The translations under genes were made by a program, and so were the position numbers. Positions 1-8,759 of a DNA stretch of 64,000 nt are shown here, piece by piece (the first letter of the stretch is position 1; every line of letters begins with the position of its first letter). The DNA comes from Polyangium sp. 6x1 (GTDB lineage Bacteria > Myxococcota_A > Polyangia > Polyangiales > Polyangiaceae). Below the pieces are notes generated by a model. It saw only the letters and a list, made by a program, of their open reading frames with translations. It made no database searches and was not told the origin of the DNA. The DNA is taken from NCBI RefSeq assembly GCF_029946515.1, contig NZ_JARZHH010000033.1, forward strand, positions 54,427 to 118,426, given 5' to 3'.

Positions 1-1311
1 GAGGACGCATTGATGGTGCTCCCTGCGGAGGTCGGCAAAGGCAGCGGTCTCCGGGTCGCCTTGCAAGAGCTCGGAATGTCGCCGCACGAGGTCGTAGGCA
101 TTGGCAATGCCGAGAACGATCACGCATTCCTCGCGCTTTGCGAGTGCTCCGCGACGCCGGCCGACGCCGTTTCATCGCTCCGGGAGCGCGCGGACCTCGT
201 GACGAAAGGCGAAAATGGGCGGGGGGTCGTCGAGCTCATCGACAAGCTCATCGACGACGACCTGCGCCACGTCGAGCCCCGCCTGACGCGCCGGCACGCG
301 CTCCTCGGTACGACGGGCGACGGCGAGCCGCTGCTCATCCCTCCGTACGGAGGCAACGTCCTCGTGGTGGGCCCGTCCGGCAGCGGCAAGACGACATTCG
401 CAATGGCGCTGCTCGAACGGCTGGCGGAGCAATCGTACCAGTTCATCGCCATCGATCCCGAGGGTGACTATTCTCGATTCGAAGACGCGATCGAGCTCGG
501 GGACCTTCGTCGTCCACCGAGCATCGACGAAATTTTGCGCGTGCTCGACAACCCTGACACGGACGTATCGGTCAATCTCCTTGCCATCGAGCTCGGCGAC
601 AGGCCGGCGTTCCTCGAGCAGCTCTTCCCCCGGCTGCAATCGATGCGTGCGCGGACGGGTCGACCCCACTGGATCCTGATCGACGAGGCGCACCATGTCT
701 GGCCGTCCGCTTGGGGACCCGTATCCCTCACGTTTCCGCAGGAGGTGGGCGAGCTCGTCCTCGTCACGCTCCATGCCGACGAGATTGCCGTCCCGATCCT
801 CGAGCGTATCGACGTCGTGATCTCGGTCGGACCCTTGCCCGAACCGGAGCTCGTGGCCTTCAGCGTGGCGATCGGAGTTCCACCGCCTCGGGTGACCGAG
901 CCTCCGCGTCCCGGGGACGTGCTCGTATGGAATCGCGGCGCGGGTCACCAGCCGCGCTGGGTGACGCCGGCGCCGGGGCGGGGGGAGCACCTGAGGCACC
1001 TTCGCAAGTACGCCGAGGGCAACCTTCGCGAGAAGAGCTTTTATTTCCGGGGCCCGGACGGTCGGCTGAACCTTCGTGCCCGTAACCTGGCCGTATTCGT
1101 CGAGATCGCAAACGGGGTCGACGACGAGACGTGGCTCTATCACCTCGCGCAGGGCGATTACACGCGCTGGTTCGCCAATGCGGTGAAGGACCCAGCCTTG
1201 GCAGCGACGGCCGAGGAGATCTCCGCGCGCACGGATCTCACGCCCCGGCAGAGCCGCGCGTTGATCTCCGAAGCCATCACGACACGCTATACGCTGCCTG
1301 CCAGGCCGTAG
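1..1311 (+). CDS. HAD-phosphatase / HerA-like ATPase fusion protein, 5'-truncated
   Basis: The frame is open from the first base, so the true start lies left of the window. The visible N-terminus is the tail of a Cof-type HAD phosphatase: a K-G-x-G-L segment, then GIGNAENDHAF, the motif IV region that binds Mg2+. A P-loop ATPase follows, with Walker A GPSGSGKT near visible residue 124 and Walker B ILIDEAHH with D228/E229, resembling HerA/DUF87-type ATPases. The C-terminal ~130 residues contain a WLYHLAQGDYTRWF segment that recalls DUF5752-like tails. HAD phosphatases act on small phosphorylated metabolites; the coupling to an ATPase suggests a regulated or nucleic-acid-associated role, which is inference. 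A DUF488 gene follows after about 50 bp. Domain calls are solid for the HAD tail and P-loop, tentative for the C-terminus. Confidence 0.8.
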   Translation, partial: EDALMVLPAEVGKGSGLRVALQELGMSPHEVVGIGNAENDHAFLALCECSATPADAVSSLRERADLVTKGENGRGVVELIDKLIDDDLRHVEPRLTRRHALLGTTGDGEPLLIPPYGGNVLVVGPSGSGKTTFAMALLERLAEQSYQFIAIDPEGDYSRFEDAIELGDLRRPPSIDEILRVLDNPDTDVSVNLLAIELGDRPAFLEQLFPRLQSMRARTGRPHWILIDEAHHVWPSAWGPVSLTFPQEVGELVLVTLHADEIAVPILERIDVVISVGPLPEPELVAFSVAIGVPPPRVTEPPRPGDVLVWNRGAGHQPRWVTPAPGRGEHLRHLRKYAEGNLREKSFYFRGPDGRLNLRARNLAVFVEIANGVDDETWLYHLAQGDYTRWFANAVKDPALAATAEEISARTDLTPRQSRALISEAITTRYTLPARP

Positions 1312-1359
1312 AAGTGCAAAGGGTTGTTTCGTTCTGTTTCGTCGCGGAAGGTTTTGGTC

Positions 1360-1860
1360 ATGACGGGTCCACGGAGCGGTACACGGCAGGCACGAGGCGG
1401 CGGCGATACGGTCCGGCTCAAGCGGGCATACGAGGAACCTGAAGCCTCCGATGGGTACCGGGTGCTCGTGGACCGGCTATGGCCGCGGGGTGTGCGCAAG
1501 GATGCGCTTGTGATTGACGCCTGGATGAAGGAAATCGGGCCGAGCGCCGAGCTCCGGCGCTGGTTCGGTCACGAGGAGGCCCGATGGGAGGAGTTTGCGG
1601 TGCGTTACCGCGCGGAGCTCCGCCAGCAGCCGGCTGCGGGGCTCGTGGACGAGCTCGTGGAGCGGGCAAAGCGGGGGACGGTGACGCTCGTTTTCGGGGC
1701 CAAGGACGAGCACCACAACCAGGCGGTCGTCCTCCACGGCGTGATTGCTCGGAGGCTCCGCGGGACCGTCAAGGCAGGCCGCGTTCGGTCGGGGCTTGGT
1801 GTGAGGTCGACGTCGCCCGGCGCCTCCCCCACTTCGCGCAAGGCGTCGACCCGTCTCTAG
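1360..1860 (+). CDS. DUF488 family protein
   Basis: The core matches the DUF488 family (small cytosolic proteins of unknown function): a VRLKRAYE opening, the highly typical DRLWPRGV, a WFGHEEARW segment and a VTLVFGAKDEHHNQA strand-loop near the C-terminus. The ATG at 1360 is preferred over the upstream frame-open TTG because GGAAG (1346-1350) sits 9 bp before it. The product is about 166 aa; the last ~25 residues after the conserved domain are basic and low-complexity. It converges on the DUF1254 gene with under 50 bp between stops. Confidence 0.85.
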   Translation: MTGPRSGTRQARGGGDTVRLKRAYEEPEASDGYRVLVDRLWPRGVRKDALVIDAWMKEIGPSAELRRWFGHEEARWEEFAVRYRAELRQQPAAGLVDELVERAKRGTVTLVFGAKDEHHNQAVVLHGVIARRLRGTVKAGRVRSGLGVRSTSPGASPTSRKASTRL

Positions 1861-1908
1861 CCAGTCGACGAGCCCGGCGGATCGCTTGTCGCGCCCGGCT
1901 GTCGAGGG

Positions 1909-3261
1909 TCACGTCGCTCGCGAGACCGCGGGCGGGTGCCAATCGGCATTGACCGCCGCCTGCTTTGGCGAGTACAGCCGCATGGTGAGGTTGAACGCGC
2001 CCTGCTGGGGTGCCGGCAGCCAATTCGACCGCCTCGTATCGGTCTCGTCCATGGAGCGCTGGACGTACAGCGTCACGGAGCCATCGGGGCCCTTGGCCAG
2101 GTCGTTTCGCGTGCCCAGCGAGAAGCGGTCGATGGGGTTCGGGACCTGGTATCCCTGCTCGTCGTACATCGTCACGGACCAGAAGGCGTTCACGGGGGGC
2201 AGTTTGTCGGCCTCGAAGCGCAGCGTGTAATTCACGGCGCTGTCCAGCGCGGCGCTCGTGGAATCCACGTAGGCGGTCGGGTAGATCGCGTCCTCCGGGA
2301 GATTGGCGCCGAGGCCGATCAAGGCAATGATCGCGCGGCGGAGGTAGCTCGTCCCGTAGGTCCCCATCAGCTCGTTCGGGTAGACCCAGCCATTCGTCAG
2401 CGGCGTGATGGAGAACTGCTTCTCCTTCATCCGGGCGAGGGCGTCGGGGGCTGCTTTCTTGAAGGCGTCTTGCACCCCCGCCGGGGCTGCGTTCAGGTCG
2501 AACGGCTGGCCCGGCACGAAGCCCGCCCGCGCCAGGCGCGCGAGAATGGGGTAGTCATTGAAGTGCGCCGGATTCTGGCGCATCAGGTCCGCGCCATAGG
2601 CGTAGAACTCCTCGGGCGTCATCTTCTCCACGACGTCCATCGGCTCTTCGAGGCTGATGTCATCGCCGTCGGACCCCTGGGGCGGCGGCGGCGGCTGCCC
2701 GGCCTCGTAGGCGGAGAGAGGGATGATCTGGAGGCCATTCTGGAACTCGTGCACGCTGGCATAGTCGGATTCACCGTTGCACTGCGTTCGTCCGATGATC
2801 CAGACATACGGCGTCGACGCGTCGATCCGTTGCAGGTTCAGGGCCGGGTTGATCGTCCCCTTCCACCCCGGGCCGACGATGACGAGCGTTTGGGCCGCTG
2901 TCCCCGTCGTGCGGGGGCCGGGGCAGGCGACGACGTCCGTCCACATGTCGAGCATGGGCAAGAGGTAGTAGCGTCCACCGGACGCAGGGACCTTGATGAC
3001 CATGGGCTCGCGCACGAGATCGAGCCACGCGCTCGAATAGAGCGTGTCGAAGTTGGGTCGCACCACGGTGCGGTCTGCCACCCCCGGGAAGCGCGGATTG
3101 TTCATGAACACGTTGGCCGGGGCTCGCCAGGTGGCGAGGTCGATCTCCTTGACGTTCGTCATCTTCCGGCGCGTCACGTCCATCAACACGAGGGGATAGA
3201 GATATGTATATCCCTCGCAGCCGATCTCGTATGCCGTCTCGAAGTTCAAATCAGCGTTCAT
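1909..3261 (-). CDS. DUF1254/DUF1214 domain-containing protein
   Basis: A protein of about 450 aa with the DUF1254 N-terminal domain (ETAYEIGCEGYTYLYPLVLM, a PRFPGVADRTVVRPNFDTLY segment) followed by a DUF1214 C-terminal domain (NAFWSVTMYDEQGYQVPNP, YVQRSMDETDTRRSNWLPAP). The two domains occur together in many bacterial proteins of unknown biochemical role. No signal peptide is obvious. Two ATGs, 3267 and 3261, follow an AAGGAG; the second leaves a normal 9-bp spacing and is preferred. The upstream intergenic region carries inverted repeats and a tandem repeat array shared with a divergent gene, so regulation by DNA-binding proteins there is possible. Confidence 0.9.
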   Translation of the reverse strand: MNADLNFETAYEIGCEGYTYLYPLVLMDVTRRKMTNVKEIDLATWRAPANVFMNNPRFPGVADRTVVRPNFDTLYSSAWLDLVREPMVIKVPASGGRYYLLPMLDMWTDVVACPGPRTTGTAAQTLVIVGPGWKGTINPALNLQRIDASTPYVWIIGRTQCNGESDYASVHEFQNGLQIIPLSAYEAGQPPPPPQGSDGDDISLEEPMDVVEKMTPEEFYAYGADLMRQNPAHFNDYPILARLARAGFVPGQPFDLNAAPAGVQDAFKKAAPDALARMKEKQFSITPLTNGWVYPNELMGTYGTSYLRRAIIALIGLGANLPEDAIYPTAYVDSTSAALDSAVNYTLRFEADKLPPVNAFWSVTMYDEQGYQVPNPIDRFSLGTRNDLAKGPDGSVTLYVQRSMDETDTRRSNWLPAPQQGAFNLTMRLYSPKQAAVNADWHPPAVSRAT

Positions 3262-3278
3262 CGCCATGGGCTCCTTTT

Positions 3279-3301
3279 CGTCGAGCGCGCAGCGCTCGAC
3301 G
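3279..3301. repeat. 9-bp inverted repeat upstream of the DUF1254 gene
   Basis: CGTCGAGCG (3279-3287) and CGCTCGACG (3293-3301) are perfect reverse complements with a 5-base loop. The element lies 18 bp upstream of the chosen minus-strand start codon, just beyond the ribosome-binding site, so it could form a leader hairpin or an operator. No regulator gene is visible nearby to decide between these. Confidence 0.5.
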
Positions 3302-3641
3302 TTCCATTCGCGGATAGGAAACCGCTCTCCTGGGGCCAGGTTCCGTCGCGCTCCGCGCTTCGCTGCTGCGGAATGCCTCCATCGCGAAGGACGCGACGCA
3401 CCCCCCCCGTGAGCGATCGCGGCGATTCTGCCGAGATCGCTCGCGGAGCGTCAATCCGCCGTCATCCTCCATCGCTTCAGGCGAGAATGCAACCGCGAAG
3501 ACTGCGTCCGCCTGCCTATCTTGCGTTTCATGGACAGCTCGCTGCGTTTTCTGGACAGGCGAATGGTCACGGGGCCCCTGGCGACGGGGAGCTCGCTCGG
3601 CTGCGAGCTCATCGACGGCGCGTCGAAGACCTCCACGATCT
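3302..3641. other. Intergenic stretch between the DUF1254 gene and the repeat array
   Basis: I see no gene here. The stretch holds a shorter inverted repeat (GAGCGATC at 3411-3418 with GATCGCTC at 3435-3442) and two near-identical direct copies of a TGCGTTT..TGGACAG element around 3524-3560. No convincing -35/-10 pair was found. Confidence 0.35.
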
Positions 3642-4040
3642 GTGTCGACGGAGCCCCCGGCCGTTGCCGGCAACCATCGCGAGCATGTCGACAAGGACCC
3701 CAGCCGTTGCCGACAAGCGCGGCGAGCATGTCGACAAGGACCCCAGCCGTTGCCGGCAACCATCGCGAGCATGTCGACAAGGACCCCCGCCGTTGCCGAC
3801 AAGCGCGGGCGAGCATGTCGACAGTGACTCCAGCCGTTGCCGACAAGCGCGGGCGAGCATGTCGACAAGGACCCCAGCCGTTGCCGACAAGCGCGGGCGA
3901 GCATGTCGACAGTGACTCCAGCCGTTGCCGGCAAGCGCGGCGAGCATGTCGACGGAGCCCCCAGCCCTTGCCGACGACCGCAACGAGCATGTCGACAAGG
4001 CCCCTCCTCGTTGCCGACAAGCCCGACGAGCATGCCTTGG
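3642..4040. repeat. Tandem 43-44 bp repeat array with two alternating palindromes
   Basis: GTCGAC occurs at 3644, 3687, 3730, 3773, 3817, 3861, 3905, 3948 and 3991, so nine units have spacings of 43, 43, 43, 44, 44, 44, 43 and 43 bp; a degenerate tenth begins near 4031. Each unit has an octamer close to TGTCGACA (self-complementary) and, about 21-22 bp later, TTGCCGGCAA (self-complementary) or its variant TTGCCGACAA. The two halves share the core TG(T/C)CGACAAG, so the unit may itself be a duplicated 21-22 bp element. Unit length is not a multiple of 3 and every frame shifts, so it is not a coding repeat. It ends about 125 bp before the start of the downstream plus-strand gene. Confidence 0.9.
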
Positions 4041-4163
4041 ACCTCTCGGCACCTCGTTCACGGTCTACCAACGCGCTAAAAATGTGCTCCAGGCGGATGA
4101 TGAATCCCCGCGCTTCGTCGAACGCGCACACAGGGCCCACTCCCCTGCACAAGGAGGATGATC

Positions 4164-4658
4164 ATGTCGGAGAACGCGATCGGAAAGTATACGGGCAAGG
4201 GTGTCGTCGACGCGATGCCGTTCAAGCACAAGCTCGTCGACGTCAAGCAAGGCGAGCTTTCGAGGCTCAAGCGCTCGAAGCCAGGGTGCGCCGGCGTCCT
4301 CGCCGACCTCGCCGCCGCGATGCCCGAGCACGGCAATGCGGCGCGCATCCACCCGGATTGTTATGCCGAGATCGTCGAGGCGGCGCAGACCCTGGAGCAG
4401 ATCCGCGCCCAGCGCCCCGAGGCTGACAAACTCGCCGAGGTCCTTCGGGAGAGCGAGGCCTACTACGAGGATAAGCTCGAGGGGTTGATCAGCAGGCTCG
4501 CCAAGACCGTCCTCGATACCGCGAAGGACGAGAACAAGCCCGCCCTGCTCGCGACCTTCGAGTCCGCGATCCAGTACCGGACGCAATACGCGGACAAGGG
4601 CGTCGCCACCCGCCGCAAGAACCAGCAGAACGCAGACGAGGCCCCGAGCGAGGCATGA
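4164..4658 (+). CDS. Hypothetical alpha-helical protein
   Basis: I do not recognise this family. The product is about 164 aa, soluble, without signal peptide or membrane segment, rich in Ala, Glu, Lys and Leu, and probably mostly helical; a central LEQIRAQRPEADKLAEVL stretch and a C-terminal ATRRKNQQN tail are notable. The ATG at 4164 is chosen because a strong AAGGAGG (4151-4157) lies 6 bp upstream; an in-frame ATG at 4158 overlaps the ribosome-binding site. The tandem palindrome array ends just upstream, so this gene is the likeliest target if the array is regulatory. The good ribosome-binding site suggests efficient translation. Confidence 0.75.
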   Translation: MSENAIGKYTGKGVVDAMPFKHKLVDVKQGELSRLKRSKPGCAGVLADLAAAMPEHGNAARIHPDCYAEIVEAAQTLEQIRAQRPEADKLAEVLRESEAYYEDKLEGLISRLAKTVLDTAKDENKPALLATFESAIQYRTQYADKGVATRRKNQQNADEAPSEA

Positions 4659-4698
4659 CGCGCCCGCCTTGAAACGCCCCGCCTGACGAACCCCCTCT

Positions 4699-5820
4699 TC
4701 AATCCCCCGTCTTCCCGCTCCCCGGCGGATACACATGCCTCCGCCCCCACGGATCTTCCACGGTCCGCCGCCCGTCTTCCCCCTCCGCCCCGAGATACCC
4801 CGGCCCGATCGGCACCTTCCCGTAGCCGCCCGGGATATCCAGCACGTACGACGGCTGCGCGATCCCCGACAATGTCTGCCGGAGCTCGCGCATGATCGAT
4901 TGCCCCTCCGCGATGCTCGTCCGGAAATGCCCCGTCCCCACCGCCAGGTCGCCGTGGTGCAGGTAATAGGGTTTGACCCGTAAAACGACGAGCTCCCGGA
5001 AGAGCGCCTTCAACGTCTCGGCGTCCGCGTTCACCCCACGCAGCAGCACCGTCTGCGACAGCATCGGGAGCCCCGCGTCCACGATCCGCGCGCACGCCTC
5101 GCGCGCCTTCGGACCGAGCTCGCGCGGATGGTTGGTGTGCAAAACGACGTACGTCGTCAGCCCCGGCACGCGCAGCGCCGCGAGCATCGCCTCGTCGACG
5201 CGCCCGGGCTCCATCACCGGCACGCGCGTGTGCACGCGGAGAACCCGCACGTGTTCGATCGCCGCGAGCGCGGACGTGATCTCGGCGAGCTTGCGGGGCG
5301 GCAGGATCAGCGGATCGCCCCCGCTCAGGATCACCTCCCACACTTCTTCGTGCGCGCGGACGTACTCGATCGCCGCCGCGAGCTCCTCGCGCGACAAGAC
5401 CTCGCTGCCCGGACCGACCTTTTCGCGCCGGAAGCAGAAGCGGCAGTACGCGGGGCAGACGTGGACCGGCTTCAAGAGCAACCTGTCCGGGTAGCGGTGC
5501 GTGATCCCCTTGACCGGCGTGTGCGGATCGTCGCCGATCGGATCCACCCGTTCTTCCGGCAGGATCCGGAGCTCGCGCTTGCTCGGCAGGAACTGCTTCG
5601 CGATCGGGTCGTTCGGATCTCCGGGCGTCACGAGGTCCACGAGGTCGGGCGTGATGGCCACGCTGAAGCGGTCCGCGACACGCTCGAGCGCCTCCATCTC
5701 CCCGCGATCCACGAGACCCTGCTCGACGAGCTCGCTGACGCGTCGCGACGTCCGGCGCGTGTCCTCTTGCGCGCCTTCGCGCTCTCGCGCGCGCTCCGTT
5801 TCGCATGCCCTCACACCCAC
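4699..5820 (-). CDS. KamA-type radical SAM aminomutase (lysine 2,3-aminomutase family)
   Basis: Radical SAM enzyme with the cluster motif C-x3-C-x2-C at about C122, C126 and C129 (HVCPAYCRFCFRR), then ILSGGDPL and a conserved LLRGVNAD segment, all typical of the lysine 2,3-aminomutase/EpmB family. These use a 4Fe-4S cluster, SAM and PLP to shift an amino group, giving free beta-lysine or, in EpmB, the beta-lysine used to modify elongation factor P. No EF-P or EpmA gene is visible here, so the substrate is undecided. The frame opens at an ATG at 5853, but AGGAGG sits 9 bp before a GTG at 5820, which I take as the start (373 aa). The gene is divergent from the TPR/peptidase gene. Confidence 0.87.
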   Translation of the reverse strand: MGVRACETERAREREGAQEDTRRTSRRVSELVEQGLVDRGEMEALERVADRFSVAITPDLVDLVTPGDPNDPIAKQFLPSKRELRILPEERVDPIGDDPHTPVKGITHRYPDRLLLKPVHVCPAYCRFCFRREKVGPGSEVLSREELAAAIEYVRAHEEVWEVILSGGDPLILPPRKLAEITSALAAIEHVRVLRVHTRVPVMEPGRVDEAMLAALRVPGLTTYVVLHTNHPRELGPKAREACARIVDAGLPMLSQTVLLRGVNADAETLKALFRELVVLRVKPYYLHHGDLAVGTGHFRTSIAEGQSIMRELRQTLSGIAQPSYVLDIPGGYGKVPIGPGYLGAEGEDGRRTVEDPWGRRHVYPPGSGKTGD

Positions 5821-5966
5821 GGCGCCGCTCCTCCTAGTGTTCTTTCGGTCCAAAAGCCAGCGACGTCGAGCCCTCGCGCCCCCGCTCGTCTGCTGGCTCT
5901 CTGTCAGCCCTGGAAAGGGGCCGGCCCGCGTCGTAAGAAAGAACCTCCCTTTCCGGCCCGACGAAC

Positions 5967-8750
5967 ATGCGCACGAACCGCCCTTTCCTCGCTGCCCTCT
6001 TCGCCGCCACCCTGCTCGCTCCCGCCGGATCCTTCGCGGACGAATCGTCCGGCAAGGTCCTCGGGCGCGCCGCGATCCTCGCGCAAAAGGGCGACTACGC
6101 CGCCGCGGAGAAGGAGCTCGACGCCGTCAAGTCCGGGCCCGAGCGCGCCCAGGCCCTCCTCGAAAAGGCGCGCCTCGAGCTCTTGCAAGGCCGCTACACC
6201 GACGCCGCCAAGACGGCGAAGAGCGCCGCTGCGCTCGGCAAAGACACGAAGATCCAGGCCGCTCCGATCCTCGCCGAGGCGCTCGCGTCGCAAGGGAAGG
6301 TGAGCGACGCGATCGACGCCGTGAAGGACGTCGCGGACGAGGACACGGCGCACCGGGCGCGGCTCGTCCTCGGCGAGCTCTTGATCCGCGCCGGAAAACG
6401 CGGCGCGGCGAGCGTGCCGCTGCGCAGGCTCGTCGAGGCGTACAACGACGACACGATCAACGATCGCGACGCCGAGGGCCTCTCGCTCGTCGGCCGCGCG
6501 GCGCACCTCCTGCGCTCGGCGCACGACGCGAACCAGGCGTACAACGAGGCCGAGAAGGCGGGCGCGAAGACGCGCGTCGAGACGCTCCTCTGGCGCGCCG
6601 AGCTCTTCCTCGACAAGTACAACCCCGGCGAGGCGGGCGAGTCCGTCAAGGCCGCGCAGAAGCTCGCGCCGAAGGATCCGCGCGTCCACGTCGCCATGGC
6701 GCGCGTCAAGCTCGAGAACGCCATGGACTTCGAGGCGGCCGAGAGCGAGATCAAGCAGGCGCTCGAGGTGAACCCGAACCTCACCTCCGCGTACGTGATC
6801 CGCGCCGGCCTCGCGCTGCGCACGATGGACATCGCGGCGGCCGACGCGGCCGTCAAGCGCGGGCTCGAGGTCGACGCAACGAACCTCGAGCTGCTCTCGA
6901 TGAAGGCGGCGACGCGCTTCCTCGCCGACGATCTCCAAGGCTACGAGGCCACGAAGAAGCAAGTCCTCTCGCTCTGCCCCGAGTACTCCGCGTTCTTCCA
7001 GATCGTCGCGGAGTACGCCGAGTGGGAGCACCGCTACGAGGACATCGTCCGCATGATGGACGAGGCCACGCAGGTCGACGCCCAGGACATGAAGGCCTAC
7101 GCGACGCTCGGCTTGAACAAGATCCGCCTCGGCGACGACGACGGCGGCCTCGATGCGCTCCGCAAATCGTGGAAGAAGGATCGGTTCAACGTCCGCGCCT
7201 ACAACACGCTGAACCTGTTCGAGAAGACGATCCCCGGGGAGTACGTCGCGACGAACGGCACGCGCTTCCGCATCCGGTACCACAAGGACGAGAAAGCCGT
7301 CCTCGAGCGCTACGTGCCGCGCATGCTCGACGAGGCGTGGGATTCGATGGTGAAGCGGTATGGCTTCACGCCGAAGATGCCCGTCTCGATCGAGCTTTAT
7401 GCCGACGCGGAGCATTTCAGCATCCGCACGAGCGGCCTGCCGAACGTCGGCATCCAGGGCGTTTGCTTCGGCCAATCCCTCGCGGCGCTCTCGCCCGGCG
7501 CGGGCCCGTTCAACTGGGGCAACGTGGTCTGGCACGAGCTCGGCCACGTCTTCGCGATCCAGTATTCGAAGAGCCACGTCCCGCGCTGGTTCACCGAGGG
7601 CCTCAGCGAATACGAGACCATCATTCGCCGCCCCGAATGGCAGCGCGAGGAGGACCCCGCGCTCTTCGCCGCGCTGAAGGGCGGGCGCATTCCGCCGCTC
7701 GACGGGTTCAACCGCGCCTTCACCCACGTCGACTCCGTGGAGGACGTGACCATGGCGTATTTCGCGGCGAGCCAGCTCGTCGTGTTCATGGCCGACAAAT
7801 ATGGATTCGACAAGGTCGCGGCCATGCTGCCGCGCTGGGGCAAAGGCGAGCGCACGCCGGACGTCATCAAGGGCGCGCTCGGCGTCTCGCACGACGAGGT
7901 CGACCGGCAGTTCCGCGAATGGCTGAAGAAGCGCCTCTCGCGTTACGAGAAGCAATACGTGCCGGACCTGCACGCGCCTCCGCTCGACGAGGCGCGCAAG
8001 GCGCTGCGGACCGACCCGAAAAACCCGAAGAAGCTCGTGGAGCTCGCGCTCGCGCTTTTCTCGGACGGGCAGAAGCCGGAGGCGCTCGCGGTGCTCGACG
8101 AGGCGCTCGCGCTCGATCCGAAGCAGCCCGACGCGAACTTCGTGCGCCTGCGGCTCGCCATGGGCGAAAAGAAGCTCGACGACGCGGCGCGTATCCTCGA
8201 CAAGATGGTGGCGAACGGCCACGACGGCTACGTCCTGCGCATGAAGGCCGCCGACCTCGCGGAGATGCGCAAGGACAAGGCGCGCATGAAGACGTGCTTC
8301 GAGGCCGCGTTCAAGTTCGACCCCTCGCAGGCCGAGCCGCTCCAGGGCCTCTACGACCTCGCGAAGGATCAAAAGGACATCGCCGGGCAGCTCGACGCCT
8401 TGCGGCGGCTCTCGCTGCTCGATCAGCACGACCGCCGCGTGTGGGTGCGCCTGCTCGAGCTGCTCGTCGAGCGCGGCCTCTGGGAGGAGGCCGTCAAGGT
8501 GGGCGAGAGCGCGATCTACGTCGACGTTTCGAACGCCAAGGTCCACCGCCTCTACGCCAAGGCCCTCGCGCGCACGGGCCGACAGATCTCGGCGGTCTTC
8601 GAGCTGAACAGCGCGATCCTCACGAAGCCCGAGCCGCCCGAGATGGTCCAGATCTACGAGGACCTCGCCAAGGGCTACGACAAGCTCGGCAAAGCCGAAT
8701 ACGCCAAGCAGGCGCGCGACCTCGCCAAGCTCGTCGCACCGAAGGGCTGA
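5967..8750 (+). CDS. Exported TPR protein with gluzincin-type metallopeptidase domain
   Basis: A 927-aa protein with an N-terminal signal peptide (about residues 1-24, ending GSFA). Residues ~30-430 are helical TPR-like repeats. A metallopeptidase domain in the middle has HELGH at 523-527 and a candidate third zinc ligand, E544, in FTEGLSEYE, matching the Peptidase_MA-like arrangement. A second block of TPR-like repeats fills ~670-920. The predicted place of action is the periplasm or outside the cell, where the repeats would hold protein partners. Substrate is unknown. The upstream 146 bp is shared with the divergent aminomutase gene. Confidence 0.85.
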   Translation: MRTNRPFLAALFAATLLAPAGSFADESSGKVLGRAAILAQKGDYAAAEKELDAVKSGPERAQALLEKARLELLQGRYTDAAKTAKSAAALGKDTKIQAAPILAEALASQGKVSDAIDAVKDVADEDTAHRARLVLGELLIRAGKRGAASVPLRRLVEAYNDDTINDRDAEGLSLVGRAAHLLRSAHDANQAYNEAEKAGAKTRVETLLWRAELFLDKYNPGEAGESVKAAQKLAPKDPRVHVAMARVKLENAMDFEAAESEIKQALEVNPNLTSAYVIRAGLALRTMDIAAADAAVKRGLEVDATNLELLSMKAATRFLADDLQGYEATKKQVLSLCPEYSAFFQIVAEYAEWEHRYEDIVRMMDEATQVDAQDMKAYATLGLNKIRLGDDDGGLDALRKSWKKDRFNVRAYNTLNLFEKTIPGEYVATNGTRFRIRYHKDEKAVLERYVPRMLDEAWDSMVKRYGFTPKMPVSIELYADAEHFSIRTSGLPNVGIQGVCFGQSLAALSPGAGPFNWGNVVWHELGHVFAIQYSKSHVPRWFTEGLSEYETIIRRPEWQREEDPALFAALKGGRIPPLDGFNRAFTHVDSVEDVTMAYFAASQLVVFMADKYGFDKVAAMLPRWGKGERTPDVIKGALGVSHDEVDRQFREWLKKRLSRYEKQYVPDLHAPPLDEARKALRTDPKNPKKLVELALALFSDGQKPEALAVLDEALALDPKQPDANFVRLRLAMGEKKLDDAARILDKMVANGHDGYVLRMKAADLAEMRKDKARMKTCFEAAFKFDPSQAEPLQGLYDLAKDQKDIAGQLDALRRLSLLDQHDRRVWVRLLELLVERGLWEEAVKVGESAIYVDVSNAKVHRLYAKALARTGRQISAVFELNSAILTKPEPPEMVQIYEDLAKGYDKLGKAEYAKQARDLAKLVAPKG

Positions 8751-8759
8751 ATCGTCCCG

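Noticed and set aside
1936..3915. A 659-codon plus-strand frame across the DUF1254 gene and repeat array
   Set aside because: It is antisense to a clear DUF1254/DUF1214 gene and then runs through noncoding repeats.
3642..4040. CRISPR array
   Set aside because: The spacing is regular but the sequence between conserved parts is itself repeated; there are no unique spacers and no cas genes.
3642..4040. Protein-coding repeat, since several frames on both strands are open
   Set aside because: Unit lengths of 43 and 44 bp shift the frame at each unit, so no repeated peptide is maintained.
5904..8546. An 880-codon antisense open frame
   Set aside because: It lies wholly opposite the TPR/peptidase gene, which has a signal peptide and an intact zinc motif; the antisense product shows no motif.
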